NCBI GenBank assembly: GCA_020433835.1
Contig: JAGRBY010000425.1
Span: 1-6,348 of the forward strand
DNA: 6,348 nt
Direction: 5' to 3'
DNA from: Anaerolineae bacterium
GTDB taxonomy: Bacteria; Chloroflexota; Anaerolineae; 4572-78; J111
Shown here: piece after piece, positions 1 to 4,876 of the stretch
Layout: every line of letters starts with the position of its first letter
Position numbering within the stretch: the first letter of the stretch is position 1
Position numbers and translations under genes: made by a program
Notes under the pieces: generated by a model
The model's database searches: none
Told to the model about the DNA's origin: nothing
What the model saw: the letters and a program-made list of their open reading frames with translations, nothing else

Positions 1-14
1 AATTGGGGGTGGGG

Positions 15-71
15 GATTGGAGCGTGGAGATGAGGAGATTGGAGACTAGAGATTGGAGATTGGAGATGAGG
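15..71. repeat. Purine-rich GGAGATT-type short repeat tract
   Basis: This is a run of loosely repeated 8-10 base units built on GATTGGAG and GAGATGAGG. The complementary, pyrimidine-rich version of the same family lies at 3205-3250 (CTAATCTCC, GTCTCCAGTCTCC). Relatives with GTAGGGAGTAAGG units occur near 3118, 4811 and 6299. The tract is cut by the window start, so its full size is unknown. It has no coding character and looks like a dispersed intergenic repeat. Confidence 0.7.
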
Positions 72-94
72 TTCTGTTGACATTTCAGGATTCC

Positions 95-129
95 ATGTCA
101 TTTCGACGAGCTTGCGAGGAGAAATCCCC
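95..129. repeat. Dispersed repeat ATGTCATTTCGA...GAGAAATCCCC, copy 1
   Basis: The first 12 bases (ATGTCATTTCGA) and last 11 bases (GAGAAATCCCC) recur exactly at 1739-1774, with a different 12-13 base centre in each copy. Here the centre is CGAGCTTGCGAG. Conserved ends around a variable centre are typical of small dispersed intergenic repeats. From 130 to 309 I see nothing further that I can support: no gene, no RNA and no clear terminator. Confidence 0.75.
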
Positions 130-309
130 ACCAACTTCGATTACACCTGGTCGTTGGCGAGGATGCCTCGCTCTTCGATAAACACTTATATTTAGAATTG
201 CTGGGGTGAGGAGTTACGACTTGCCTAAAAAAGCCTCGGGCCTCTTATGGTTTTGGGCTTTTGGTATGCGCATAATCCGCCTCAGCCCTCGCCAAAATGT
301 AGCCCTATA

Positions 310-462
310 GAGGCAAGTAATGTAGCTGCCTAGAGGAAAGTAACGTAGCTGCCTGAGGAAAGTAACGTAGCTGCCTGAGGAAAGTAATGTAGCTGCCTGA
401 GGAAAGTAATGTAGCTGCCTGAGGAAAGTAATGTAGCCGCTAGAGGAAAGTAACGTTGCTCT
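310..462. repeat. 22-bp tandem repeat array, about seven units
   Basis: The unit is GAGGAAAGTAAYGTAGCTGC followed by CT. Units start at 310, 333, 355, 377, 399, 421 and 443. A single extra A separates units 1 and 2, and again precedes unit 7, whose end is degenerate. The third to fifth units are almost identical, and the main variation is T or C in AAYGTAGC. Because 22 is not a multiple of three, the array runs open in several minus-strand frames and gives repetitive artefact peptides (LRQLHYFPQAATLLSSGSY). There are no spacers, so it is not a CRISPR array. From 463 to 562 nothing else is recognisable. Confidence 0.9.
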
Positions 463-562
463 ATTGAACAACAAACCCCGCCGCAGCTATAGCCCTGCTG
501 TTGTAGGGCCGGAATACTCCGCCGCTGTGGCGGCCAGGCTTTGGCTTGCGCCACTGTTCTTT

Positions 563-609
563 AATATTGTCCTAATTTTAGGACAATATTGCCCTAATTT
601 TAAGACAGA
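563..609. promoter_or_regulatory. Perfect palindrome plus phased degenerate copy, likely operator
   Basis: AATATTGTCCTAA at 563-575 and its exact complement TTAGGACAATATT at 578-590 form a 13-bp inverted repeat around two T residues. A second, imperfect copy follows at 588-609 (ATTGCCCTAATTTTAAGACA). It is displaced by 22 bp from the first copy (566-587), which is about two helical turns. Two same-face palindromes about 105-150 bp before the start codon at 715 are what a dimeric helix-turn-helix repressor or activator site looks like. The regulator is not identifiable from the window. Reading it as a transcript hairpin is less likely, since AT-rich arms and a 2-base loop fit a DNA site better. 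Confidence 0.6.
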
Positions 610-640
610 CAAATTAGATAGACTTTGTTATCCTTAGACA

Positions 641-656
641 AGGTGACTGGCACTTA
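641..656. repeat. AGGTGACNGTCACTTA-family repeat, single half copy
   Basis: AGGTGACTGGCACTTA differs at two positions from the arm AGGTGACAGTCACTTA at 5840-5855. It is also related to the hairpin at 2745-2785. Here only one half is present, 58 bases before the DUF1566 gene. It could be a remnant of the dispersed hairpin family or an independent resemblance. Confidence 0.45.
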
Positions 657-714
657 CTAACAACAATTGAACTTGTGAAAAGCTACAAGCATTTAAGGAG
701 CAAAGTAAAACACT

Positions 715-1728
715 ATGCTGACAACACGCATCCCCTATTTGCTAAAAATAGCGACGGCCTTATTTGCAGCCGCTATAGCGTTGGCCCTGACTTTAAGTTC
801 TATTAGGGCCACAACCACCTGGCAGCTACTAAAACTGCCCGACACCGGCCAAACAACCAGCTATACCGATGTTTTTGGCGAAGATGCCGATTATAGCATC
901 AACCCACCCACCTATACCGACAATGGCGACACCGTAACCGATGAGGTGACCGGGCTAATTTGGCAAAAGAACGAAGCTGTAACCACCACCACCAAAGCCG
1001 CCGCCGCTTCTTATTGTGATAGCCTGACCCTGGGCAGCGAGAGTGACTGGCGGCTGCCGACCAGCCATGAACTGTACACGCTGGTCGATCTCAGTACCAG
1101 TAATCCGCCCTTGAACTCAACCACCTTTACCAATACCGTCAGCGCCGATTATTGGTGGTCGTCAACGCAGCGAGCCGACGGTGAAAGCAACTATTGGGCG
1201 GTAAATGCCGGCGGGGGTATTGGCCCCAAACCTGAAGACGAAGCCCAAACGCATAACTATTATGTGCGCTGCGTTCGAGACGAATTAACCACCCCCATCA
1301 CCCAAACCTTTGTGGCCAATGGTGATGATACCGTCACCGAAAGCAGCACCGGGTTGATGTGGCAGCAAGACGGCACCGCGGCCATCAGCATGACCTGGAC
1401 CTCGGCTCTGACCTATTGTGAAGATTTATCCTTGGCTGATTATACCGATTGGCGGCTGCCCAATATAAAAGAACTGAGATCCATAAGCGATGACGAGTCG
1501 TTGTACAGCCCCTCGGTGAATACGTCTTACTTTACGGTGACCACCACCTCGCATGATGAAACGACCATTTACTGGTCTTCCACCACGCGTGAAAACGGTA
1601 CAACGCAAGCCTGGTATGTCGATTTTTATTTCGGCCTGGTTAGCCATGCCGATAAAACCGATTCAGGGTACGTGCTCTGTGTCCGCAATGCCACCACAGA
1701 CCTTTATCTCCCCGTAATTTTTAGGTAA
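715..1728 (+). CDS. Secreted protein with two DUF1566 (Lcl C-terminal) domains
   Basis: The product is a 337-residue exported protein of unknown function. Residues 1-32 look like a Sec signal peptide: basic K11, then a hydrophobic stretch ATALFAAAIALALTL, with possible cleavage after A32. Two DUF1566 repeats follow. The first, about 67-189, has TGLIWQ at 79-84, C101, DWRLP at 111-115, YWWSST at 146-151 and VRCVRD at 184-189. The second, about 198-325, has TGLMWQ at 212-217, C235, DWRLP at 245-249, YWSST at 286-290 and VLCVRN at 320-325. One cysteine pair per repeat could form a disulfide. This fold is related to formylglycine-generating/C-type-lectin-like domains and usually occurs on secreted or surface proteins; no enzymatic residues are evident. 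The last residues, LYLPVIFR, resemble a tail seen on Chloroflexota exported proteins. AAGGAG at 695-700 precedes the ATG by a rather long 14 bases. The gene appears monocistronic. Confidence 0.9.
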   Translation: MLTTRIPYLLKIATALFAAAIALALTLSSIRATTTWQLLKLPDTGQTTSYTDVFGEDADYSINPPTYTDNGDTVTDEVTGLIWQKNEAVTTTTKAAAASYCDSLTLGSESDWRLPTSHELYTLVDLSTSNPPLNSTTFTNTVSADYWWSSTQRADGESNYWAVNAGGGIGPKPEDEAQTHNYYVRCVRDELTTPITQTFVANGDDTVTESSTGLMWQQDGTAAISMTWTSALTYCEDLSLADYTDWRLPNIKELRSISDDESLYSPSVNTSYFTVTTTSHDETTIYWSSTTRENGTTQAWYVDFYFGLVSHADKTDSGYVLCVRNATTDLYLPVIFR

Positions 1729-1738
1729 CCCCTCAGGC

Positions 1739-1774
1739 ATGTCATTTCGAGACGTTTTTTGCCGAGAAATCCCC
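1739..1774. repeat. Dispersed repeat ATGTCATTTCGA...GAGAAATCCCC, copy 2
   Basis: This is the second copy of the element at 95-129. It has identical 12-base and 11-base ends, but its centre is GACGTTTTTTGCC. It starts 10 bases after the stop codon of the DUF1566 gene. The T6 run in the centre is not preceded by a GC-rich stem, so I do not call it a terminator. Confidence 0.75.
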
Positions 1775-1908
1775 CCCCGGCTGGTCGGTTGTAAACAGCG
1801 ATGGTGGGGGATTGGGCCAAGTCCGCCTGGTTGAGGGGGATCGGTTTGTGGCGCAGTAGGCGGATGGCGGATGGAGAATGAAGAATGGAGAATGAAGAAA
1901 AGAAAAAA

Positions 1909-1932
1909 GGAGCGACAAAGCTTGCTTTGTCA
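1909..1932. repeat. 24-bp palindromic repeat GGAGC-GACAAAGC, copy 1
   Basis: The 24 bases from GGAGCGACAAAG to CTTTGTCA are identical to 3805-3828. The core GACAAAGC-TT-GCTTTGTC is a perfect 8-bp-arm palindrome. An exact 24-bp match at two intergenic sites about 1.9 kb apart indicates a dispersed palindromic element (REP-like) rather than chance. Confidence 0.75.
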
Positions 1933-2131
1933 ACTGGTAAGGCTGGGCGCGTGGCAGCGGTGAGTGGGCCTGGTGATATGCAATAGGGGCGACGGCAGCG
2001 GCAGCGAATCATCCGTTTATAGGTGGTTGCCCAATGATGTTGCCTCGCCCGCCGGGTCAGGCGCTCGACTTGGCTTCTTTATTTGTATTAAGGACGTAAA
2101 TGAGTAAATTTATAGGGCAACTATTTATTTT

Positions 2132-2247
2132 AGCATTCAGCCCTCAGCCCTCAGCCGTCAGCTTTATCATAAGAGACAATGTTCAGGCTATCAACCCTGC
2201 TGTTCTGTAGCCGTCAACCGTTGCCAAAAAGCTGGACGCTGAATGCT
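2132..2247. repeat. Inverted repeat AGCATTCAGC ... GCTGAATGCT
   Basis: AGCATTCAGC at 2132-2141 is the exact complement of GCTGAATGCT at 2238-2247, so the pair brackets a roughly 116-bp segment. The left end continues into CCCTCAGCCCTCAGCCGTCAGCT, and the TCAGCCGTCAGCT part (2151-2163) recurs at 3726-3738. The right end carries GCTGGACGCTGAATGC and AGCTGAACGC variants. It looks like a small dispersed element sitting in the osmC leader. Any osmC promoter probably lies in or beside it, but I could not assign -35/-10 boxes. Confidence 0.55.
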
Positions 2248-2286
2248 TAGAGCTGAACGCTTTTACTATTATCAAAGGAGATACGT

Positions 2287-2712
2287 ATGCCAGTTCGTAA
2301 TGCAGAAGCAGTTTGGGAAGGCAATTTTCGAGACGGGGCCGGAACCGTCAAGTTGGGCAGTGGGGCCTATGAAGGGCCGTATTCAGCTGCGTCCCGTTTT
2401 GAAGAGGGCGACGGCACCAACCCCGAAGAGCTTATCGGTGCGGCCCACGCCGGCTGTTACTCGATGGCGCTGTCTTTGATACTGCAACAGGCAGGCTATG
2501 ACGCCACCAGCATCCATACCGTGGCCAAAGTACATCTCAACAAAGTAGACAACGGCTTCAAAATCACCTCTATCGATTTAATAACCGAAGCGACCGTACC
2601 CGGCCTGGATGAAGCGACATTTATGGAGAAGGCCGAGGCAGCCAAAAAAGGCTGTCCCGTTTCGCAGGCTTTGGCCGCTACGGAGATTACGCTTGAGGCG
2701 ACGCTAAAGTAG
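2287..2712 (+). CDS. osmC: OsmC-family organic hydroperoxide reductase
   Basis: This 141-residue cytoplasmic thiol peroxidase of the OsmC subfamily reduces organic hydroperoxides and peroxide. The family works as an intertwined homodimer with two reactive cysteines. Here these are C57 in GAAHAGCYSMAL and C123 in KKGCPVSQAL, matching C59 and C125 of the E. coli enzyme. The supporting arginine (R37 in SRFEEG) and glutamate (E48 in GTNPEELIGAAHAGC) are also present, so all four expected active-site residues are in place. The length is normal for the family. The ATG at 2287 is preceded by a strong AAAGGAG at 2274-2280, six bases upstream. It appears to be a single-gene unit ending at the hairpin at 2745-2788. 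Symbol osmC follows subfamily resemblance; Ohr is less likely given the GTNPEELIGAAHA block. Confidence 0.93.
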   Translation: MPVRNAEAVWEGNFRDGAGTVKLGSGAYEGPYSAASRFEEGDGTNPEELIGAAHAGCYSMALSLILQQAGYDATSIHTVAKVHLNKVDNGFKITSIDLITEATVPGLDEATFMEKAEAAKKGCPVSQALAATEITLEATLK

Positions 2713-2744
2713 TAGGGCCGGTTTTTTTACTAAAGGATTACCGT

Positions 2745-2788
2745 AAAAGGTGACAATCACTTATTGCCAGTGACGGTCACCTTTTTTT
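2745..2788 (+). terminator. Hairpin with T7 tail after osmC
   Basis: AAAAGGTGAC (2745-2754) pairs with GTCACCTTTT (2776-2785). After two mismatched positions, TCACT (2757-2761) pairs with AGTGA (2769-2773), leaving a 7-base loop. The 3' arm runs into a T7 tract at 2782-2788. It begins 32 bases after the osmC stop and has the form of a rho-independent terminator. The arm is also a member of the AGGTGACNGTCAC hairpin family seen at 5840-5890. Confidence 0.7.
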
Positions 2789-2852
2789 GTAGCCGGCAAA
2801 ACTGCAACGTGATGACCTTGACGAGTACCTGGTATCCCTTGAAGAGAAAGGG

Positions 2853-3110
2853 GTGACCGAGATTACGGAATTTAATGAGCAAAACAGTTTTATTGTTGAT
2901 ATGGACTTTATCGATGACAACACCGTTGCGGTTGAAGCCTGCGTCGACCGGGACAGCGTTTATGTTGATGAAGAGGGGCAGGCGCTGCCTGATGCGTATC
3001 AACCGGATAGCGGTTTGATGCCCTATGCCTTGACGCTTGAACGCGGCGACCTGTGGTGGTTAATCACCGAGCTAGACGATGCAGACCTAACGTGTGAGGT
3101 TGATGAATAG
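2853..3110 (+). CDS. Small, highly acidic protein of unknown function, possibly 5'-truncated
   Basis: I do not recognise a family. From the GTG at 2853 the product has 85 residues with 24 Asp/Glu and only two Arg and no Lys, so it is extremely acidic. It ends in a short WWLITELDDADLTCEVDE tail, has two cysteines, and shows no signal peptide or membrane segment. The reading frame stays open upstream to 2793 and reads protein-like there (LQRDDLDEYLVSLEEKG). However, that extension holds no ATG, GTG or TTG before 2853 and begins right after the osmC terminator hairpin. The AAAGG before the GTG is too close to be a good ribosome-binding site. Either the start is at 2853 with weak initiation, or a longer ancestral gene lost its 5' end where the repeat lies. 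It converges with the ferritin-like gene downstream. Confidence 0.5.
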   Translation: MTEITEFNEQNSFIVDMDFIDDNTVAVEACVDRDSVYVDEEGQALPDAYQPDSGLMPYALTLERGDLWWLITELDDADLTCEVDE

Positions 3111-3117
3111 CTAAACC

Positions 3118-3250
3118 GGGGGTAAGGGGTAGGGATTAGGGATTAGGGGACAAAATCTATAATGCCTACGCGTCTTGGCGCAGGTTGACGTATTCCCAGA
3201 TTAGCCCCCTAATCTCCTAATCTCTAATCTCCTGGTCTCCAGTCTCCTCC
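3118..3250. repeat. Inverted pair of G-rich and C-rich repeat tracts between convergent genes
   Basis: A G-rich tract (3118-3149: five runs of three or more G separated by TAA, TA, ATTA and ATTA) faces a C/T-rich tract (3205-3250) of CTAATCTCC units. GATTAGGGG at 3141-3149 is exactly complementary to CCCCTAATC at 3206-3214. The pair fills the gap between the acidic ORF and the ferritin-like gene, whose stop codon abuts the tract. It could act on both converging transcripts, though no T-run terminator is evident. The G-runs meet the pattern for a G-quadruplex. Confidence 0.6.
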
Positions 3251-3676
3251 CTACATCGGCCAATCTTGCAGGATGCGGGCCGTTTCTTCCGAGTGGCCCG
3301 TTTCATCGCGGACCATATCTTCAAGCTGAACAGCCAGCCCTTTGTCGCCAAAGGCGGCGGCTTCCTCAGCCCGTTGGGTATAATCGGCTTTGGCTTGTGT
3401 TTCGGCAGCCAGTACGGCTTCCAACATTTCGCGGTTGATTTCAGCCGGCGCAACCGGGCGGGGCGTGGTGGTCGGTTCGCCGCCCAGGGCTACAATCTTG
3501 TTGGCCAAATATTGGGCGTGGCCTTGCTCATCGGCCACTTCGGTTAAAAAGAACTCAGCGAGCTGGGGCCGAAATGGTCCCGTTACTTTGGCGGCATAGG
3601 TGATGTACTGAATAATGGCGCTCAGTTCACCGGCCAGGTCTTCATTAAGGTTTTTGATAAGTGTTTGTTTGTCCAT
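3251..3676 (-). CDS. Ferritin-like di-iron protein (bacterioferritin-type domain)
   Basis: The product is 141 residues of a four-helix ferritin-like fold. Di-iron ligands occur in the standard order: E17 in LNEDLAGELSAIIQY, E50 and H53 in ADEQGHA, E92 in AAETQAKADY, and E125 and H128 in VRDETGHSEE. The full E / ExxH / E / ExxH set implies a working di-iron site for iron oxidation, storage or peroxide detoxification. It is somewhat shorter than classical bacterioferritin (about 155-160) and lacks recognisable extra domains, so a specific Bfr, Dps or rubrerythrin role cannot be fixed. I start at 3676, not at an in-frame ATG 14 codons upstream, because AGGAGGA at 3681-3687 sits ideally before it and the family homology begins MDKQTLIKNLNE. 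It lies downstream of modB, separated by 237 bases of palindromic repeats, so co-transcription is doubtful. Confidence 0.88.
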   Translation of the reverse strand: MDKQTLIKNLNEDLAGELSAIIQYITYAAKVTGPFRPQLAEFFLTEVADEQGHAQYLANKIVALGGEPTTTPRPVAPAEINREMLEAVLAAETQAKADYTQRAEEAAAFGDKGLAVQLEDMVRDETGHSEETARILQDWPM

Positions 3677-3680
3677 CGTA

Positions 3681-3687
3681 TCCTCCT
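3681..3687 (-). promoter_or_regulatory. Ribosome-binding site fixing the ferritin-like start
   Basis: On the minus strand AGGAGGA stands 4 bases before the ATG at 3676-3674. This near-perfect Shine-Dalgarno sequence would lie inside the coding region if the upstream ATG at 3718 were used. It therefore decides the start in favour of MDKQTL. Confidence 0.85.
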
Positions 3688-3725
3688 GGGAATAGGTTTT
3701 TTGTTTAGCTGTTAGCACTTAGCTG

Positions 3726-3903
3726 TCAGCCGTCAGCTATGGGCAAGAAGGCTGAGGCTGAGGCGAAGGCTAAGAAAATCTAGTGCGTATTGCGTAGTGC
3801 GTTTGGAGCGACAAAGCTTGCTTTGTCATCCGCATTGGGATCAAAGTAAACTTTGATGCTCCGCTCCTCGCTCTTTTCCTTCGCCTCAGCCTTCGCCTTA
3901 GCC
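3726..3903. repeat. Nested palindromic repeat cluster between modB and the ferritin-like gene
   Basis: Several elements are layered here. TCAGCCGTCAGCT at 3726-3738 is shared with 2151-2163. GGCTGAGGCGAAG at 3756-3768 is exactly complementary to CTTCGCCTCAGCC at 3879-3891. Between these arms lie a GTGCGTATTGCGTAGTGCG run (about 3783-3802), the 24-bp palindromic repeat (3805-3828) and a second palindrome, ATCAAAGT-AA-ACTTTGAT (3840-3857). GGAGC at 3805-3809 and GCTCC at 3858-3862 bracket the two palindromes. No coding potential is seen. The arrangement resembles a small non-mobile or MITE-like palindromic unit. Confidence 0.65.
3805..3828. repeat. 24-bp palindromic repeat GGAGC-GACAAAGC, copy 2
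   Basis: This is an exact copy of 1909-1932 with an 8-bp-arm palindrome at its core. In this copy it is followed 11 bases later by another perfect 8-bp-arm palindrome (3840-3857) and a closing GCTCC. Copy 1 has no such partner after it. Confidence 0.75.
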
Positions 3904-3913
3904 TCTCCTCCCC

Positions 3914-4750
3914 TCACCCCTGCCGTATCTCGTTGTGCAGAAAGCCCTTGACAATCATCAATATGGCAAACGATAAGCCAACCAGGATAACGGCCAACGT
4001 TAGGGCGACATCTAAGTCCATCTCGAAGCCGAGGTAAATGGCCAGGGGCATGGTTTGGGTCCGGCCCGGATAGTTACCGGCAAAGATAATGGTCGCGCCG
4101 AATTCGCCCAGCGCCCTTGCCCAGGTCATGACCATGCCGCTCAGCAGCGCTGTCCACGACAGCGGGATGGTAATAAAGCGAAAGACTTGCAGGTGACCCG
4201 CGCCGTCGAGCGCGGCGGCCTGCTCCAACTCCGGTTCGATGGTGCTGAAGCCCAATATGGCGGCTTTAACGTAAAATGGCGCAGCGACAAAGGTCTGGGC
4301 CAAGATAACGGCAAATTGGGTGAAAGCAATGTCGATGCCCAAGAAATCGAGGTAACCACCTAAAATCCCACGCCGGCCAAAGGCCATCAGCAGCGAGACC
4401 CCGGCTACGGCCGGCGGCAGCACCAGCGGTAAATCGAGCAGGGTATCAAAGAGTCGCCGCATCTTAAAGTCGTAGCGGGCCAGCAAGTAACCGACCGGCG
4501 TGCCCAAAATAACGGCAATGATAACTGTGATCCAGGTGGTGCCGAAGCTCAAAGCCACAGCTTCCAATACCTGCGGTGTCCGCAAATTCAGCAGCAGGCG
4601 CTCCGGCGGGGTGCGCACAAACAGGGCAACCATCGGTAAAAATATAAACATCAACAGCGGCAGGCTAAGCAGCTGCAGCAGCTTCTCCGGCCATTTGGTT
4701 GTCCTCACCACTTGGGGTGTACGCCGCCAATATAAAGGTGCCTGAGCCAT
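3914..4750 (-). CDS. modB: Molybdate ABC transporter permease ModB
   Basis: This 278-residue inner-membrane permease forms the homodimeric channel that passes molybdate from ModA into the cytoplasm. Hydrophobic segments lie at about 24-45, 65-90, 105-124, 143-165, 198-222 and 248-268. The ABC-permease EAA-type loop that docks on the ATPase is at 176-197 (EQAAALDGAGHLQVFRFITIPL). The following RALGEFGATIIFAGN (212-226) is the characteristic ModB/CysT-type signature, and LDLPLVLPPAVAGVSLL (105-121) is also typical of ModB. The N-terminal 22 residues form a polar extension before the first helix. GGAGAG at 4761-4756 lies 5 bases before the ATG. It follows modA with 126 bases between, mostly filled by a long hairpin. 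No modC follows on this strand within the window, so the partner ATPase must be encoded elsewhere. A tungstate or sulfate permease is the main alternative, but the ModA neighbour favours molybdate. Confidence 0.92.
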   Translation of the reverse strand: MAQAPLYWRRTPQVVRTTKWPEKLLQLLSLPLLMFIFLPMVALFVRTPPERLLLNLRTPQVLEAVALSFGTTWITVIIAVILGTPVGYLLARYDFKMRRLFDTLLDLPLVLPPAVAGVSLLMAFGRRGILGGYLDFLGIDIAFTQFAVILAQTFVAAPFYVKAAILGFSTIEPELEQAAALDGAGHLQVFRFITIPLSWTALLSGMVMTWARALGEFGATIIFAGNYPGRTQTMPLAIYLGFEMDLDVALTLAVILVGLSFAILMIVKGFLHNEIRQG

Positions 4751-4810
4751 GACTACTCTCCGTGAATGATGTCTTTTAGAGCTTTCCTGTAAAAATGTTG
4801 TCCAGCGGGC

Positions 4811-4871
4811 GTAAGGAGTAGGGAGTAAGGAGTAAGGTCTTTTCCCTTACTCCCTACTCCCTACTTCCTAC
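4811..4871 (-). promoter_or_regulatory. 27-bp hairpin in the modA-modB gap
   Basis: Positions 4811-4837 (GTAAGGAGTAGGGAGTAAGG...) pair with 4845-4871 across a 7-base loop (TCTTTTC), with 24 of 27 positions Watson-Crick. On the minus-strand transcript it begins 5 bases after the modA stop codon. No T-run follows directly, so a classical terminator is doubtful. A stable 3' hairpin that protects modA mRNA or limits read-through to modB is plausible. The sequence belongs to the GTAGGGAGTAAGG repeat family, so it may be a repeat insertion with or without a role. Confidence 0.6.
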
Positions 4872-4876
4872 TCCCC

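Larger units (their letters stand above)
1729..2286. other. Gene-free, repeat-rich intergenic stretch
   Basis: No convincing gene lies here. Minus-strand frames open across 1704-2012 encode proline/arginine-rich peptides read through repeats and have no recognisable family. The stretch holds a second ATGTCATTTCGA repeat (1739-1774), a purine run of GGATGGAGAATGAAGAA units (about 1861-1910), a 24-bp palindromic repeat shared with 3805-3828, and a GCTGAATGCT inverted repeat (2132-2247) just before osmC. From about 1935 to 2130 nothing recognisable was found. No tRNA-like TTCRA arm or clear rho-independent terminator for the upstream gene was seen. Confidence 0.7.

Noticed and set aside
310..462. 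CRISPR array
   Set aside because: The 22-bp units abut directly with no spacers, and no cas genes are present.
214..554. Minus-strand small ORFs with LRQLRYFPQAATLLSSGSY repeats
   Set aside because: They are translations of the 22-bp tandem array, which is open in more than one frame. They have no ribosome-binding site, and the peptides repeat only because the DNA does.
1704..2012. Minus-strand ORFs after the DUF1566 gene
   Set aside because: The sequence is proline/arginine/serine-rich and read through dispersed repeats and purine tracts, with no family resemblance and overlap with the end of a real gene.
1941..2100. Possible structured RNA in the GC-rich part of the 1729-2286 gap
   Set aside because: No tRNA arms, consistent long stem or T-run could be found by eye; it would need a covariance search.
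2243..2479. ORF overlapping the start of osmC in another frame
   Set aside because: The OsmC frame has all active-site residues and a strong ribosome-binding site; this frame is its shadow.
3266..3599. Plus-strand ORFs across the ferritin-like gene
   Set aside because: They are antisense to a gene with a complete di-iron motif set, and have no supporting signals.
4055..4745. Plus- and minus-strand ORFs inside modB
   Set aside because: They are out-of-frame shadows of a well-supported permease.
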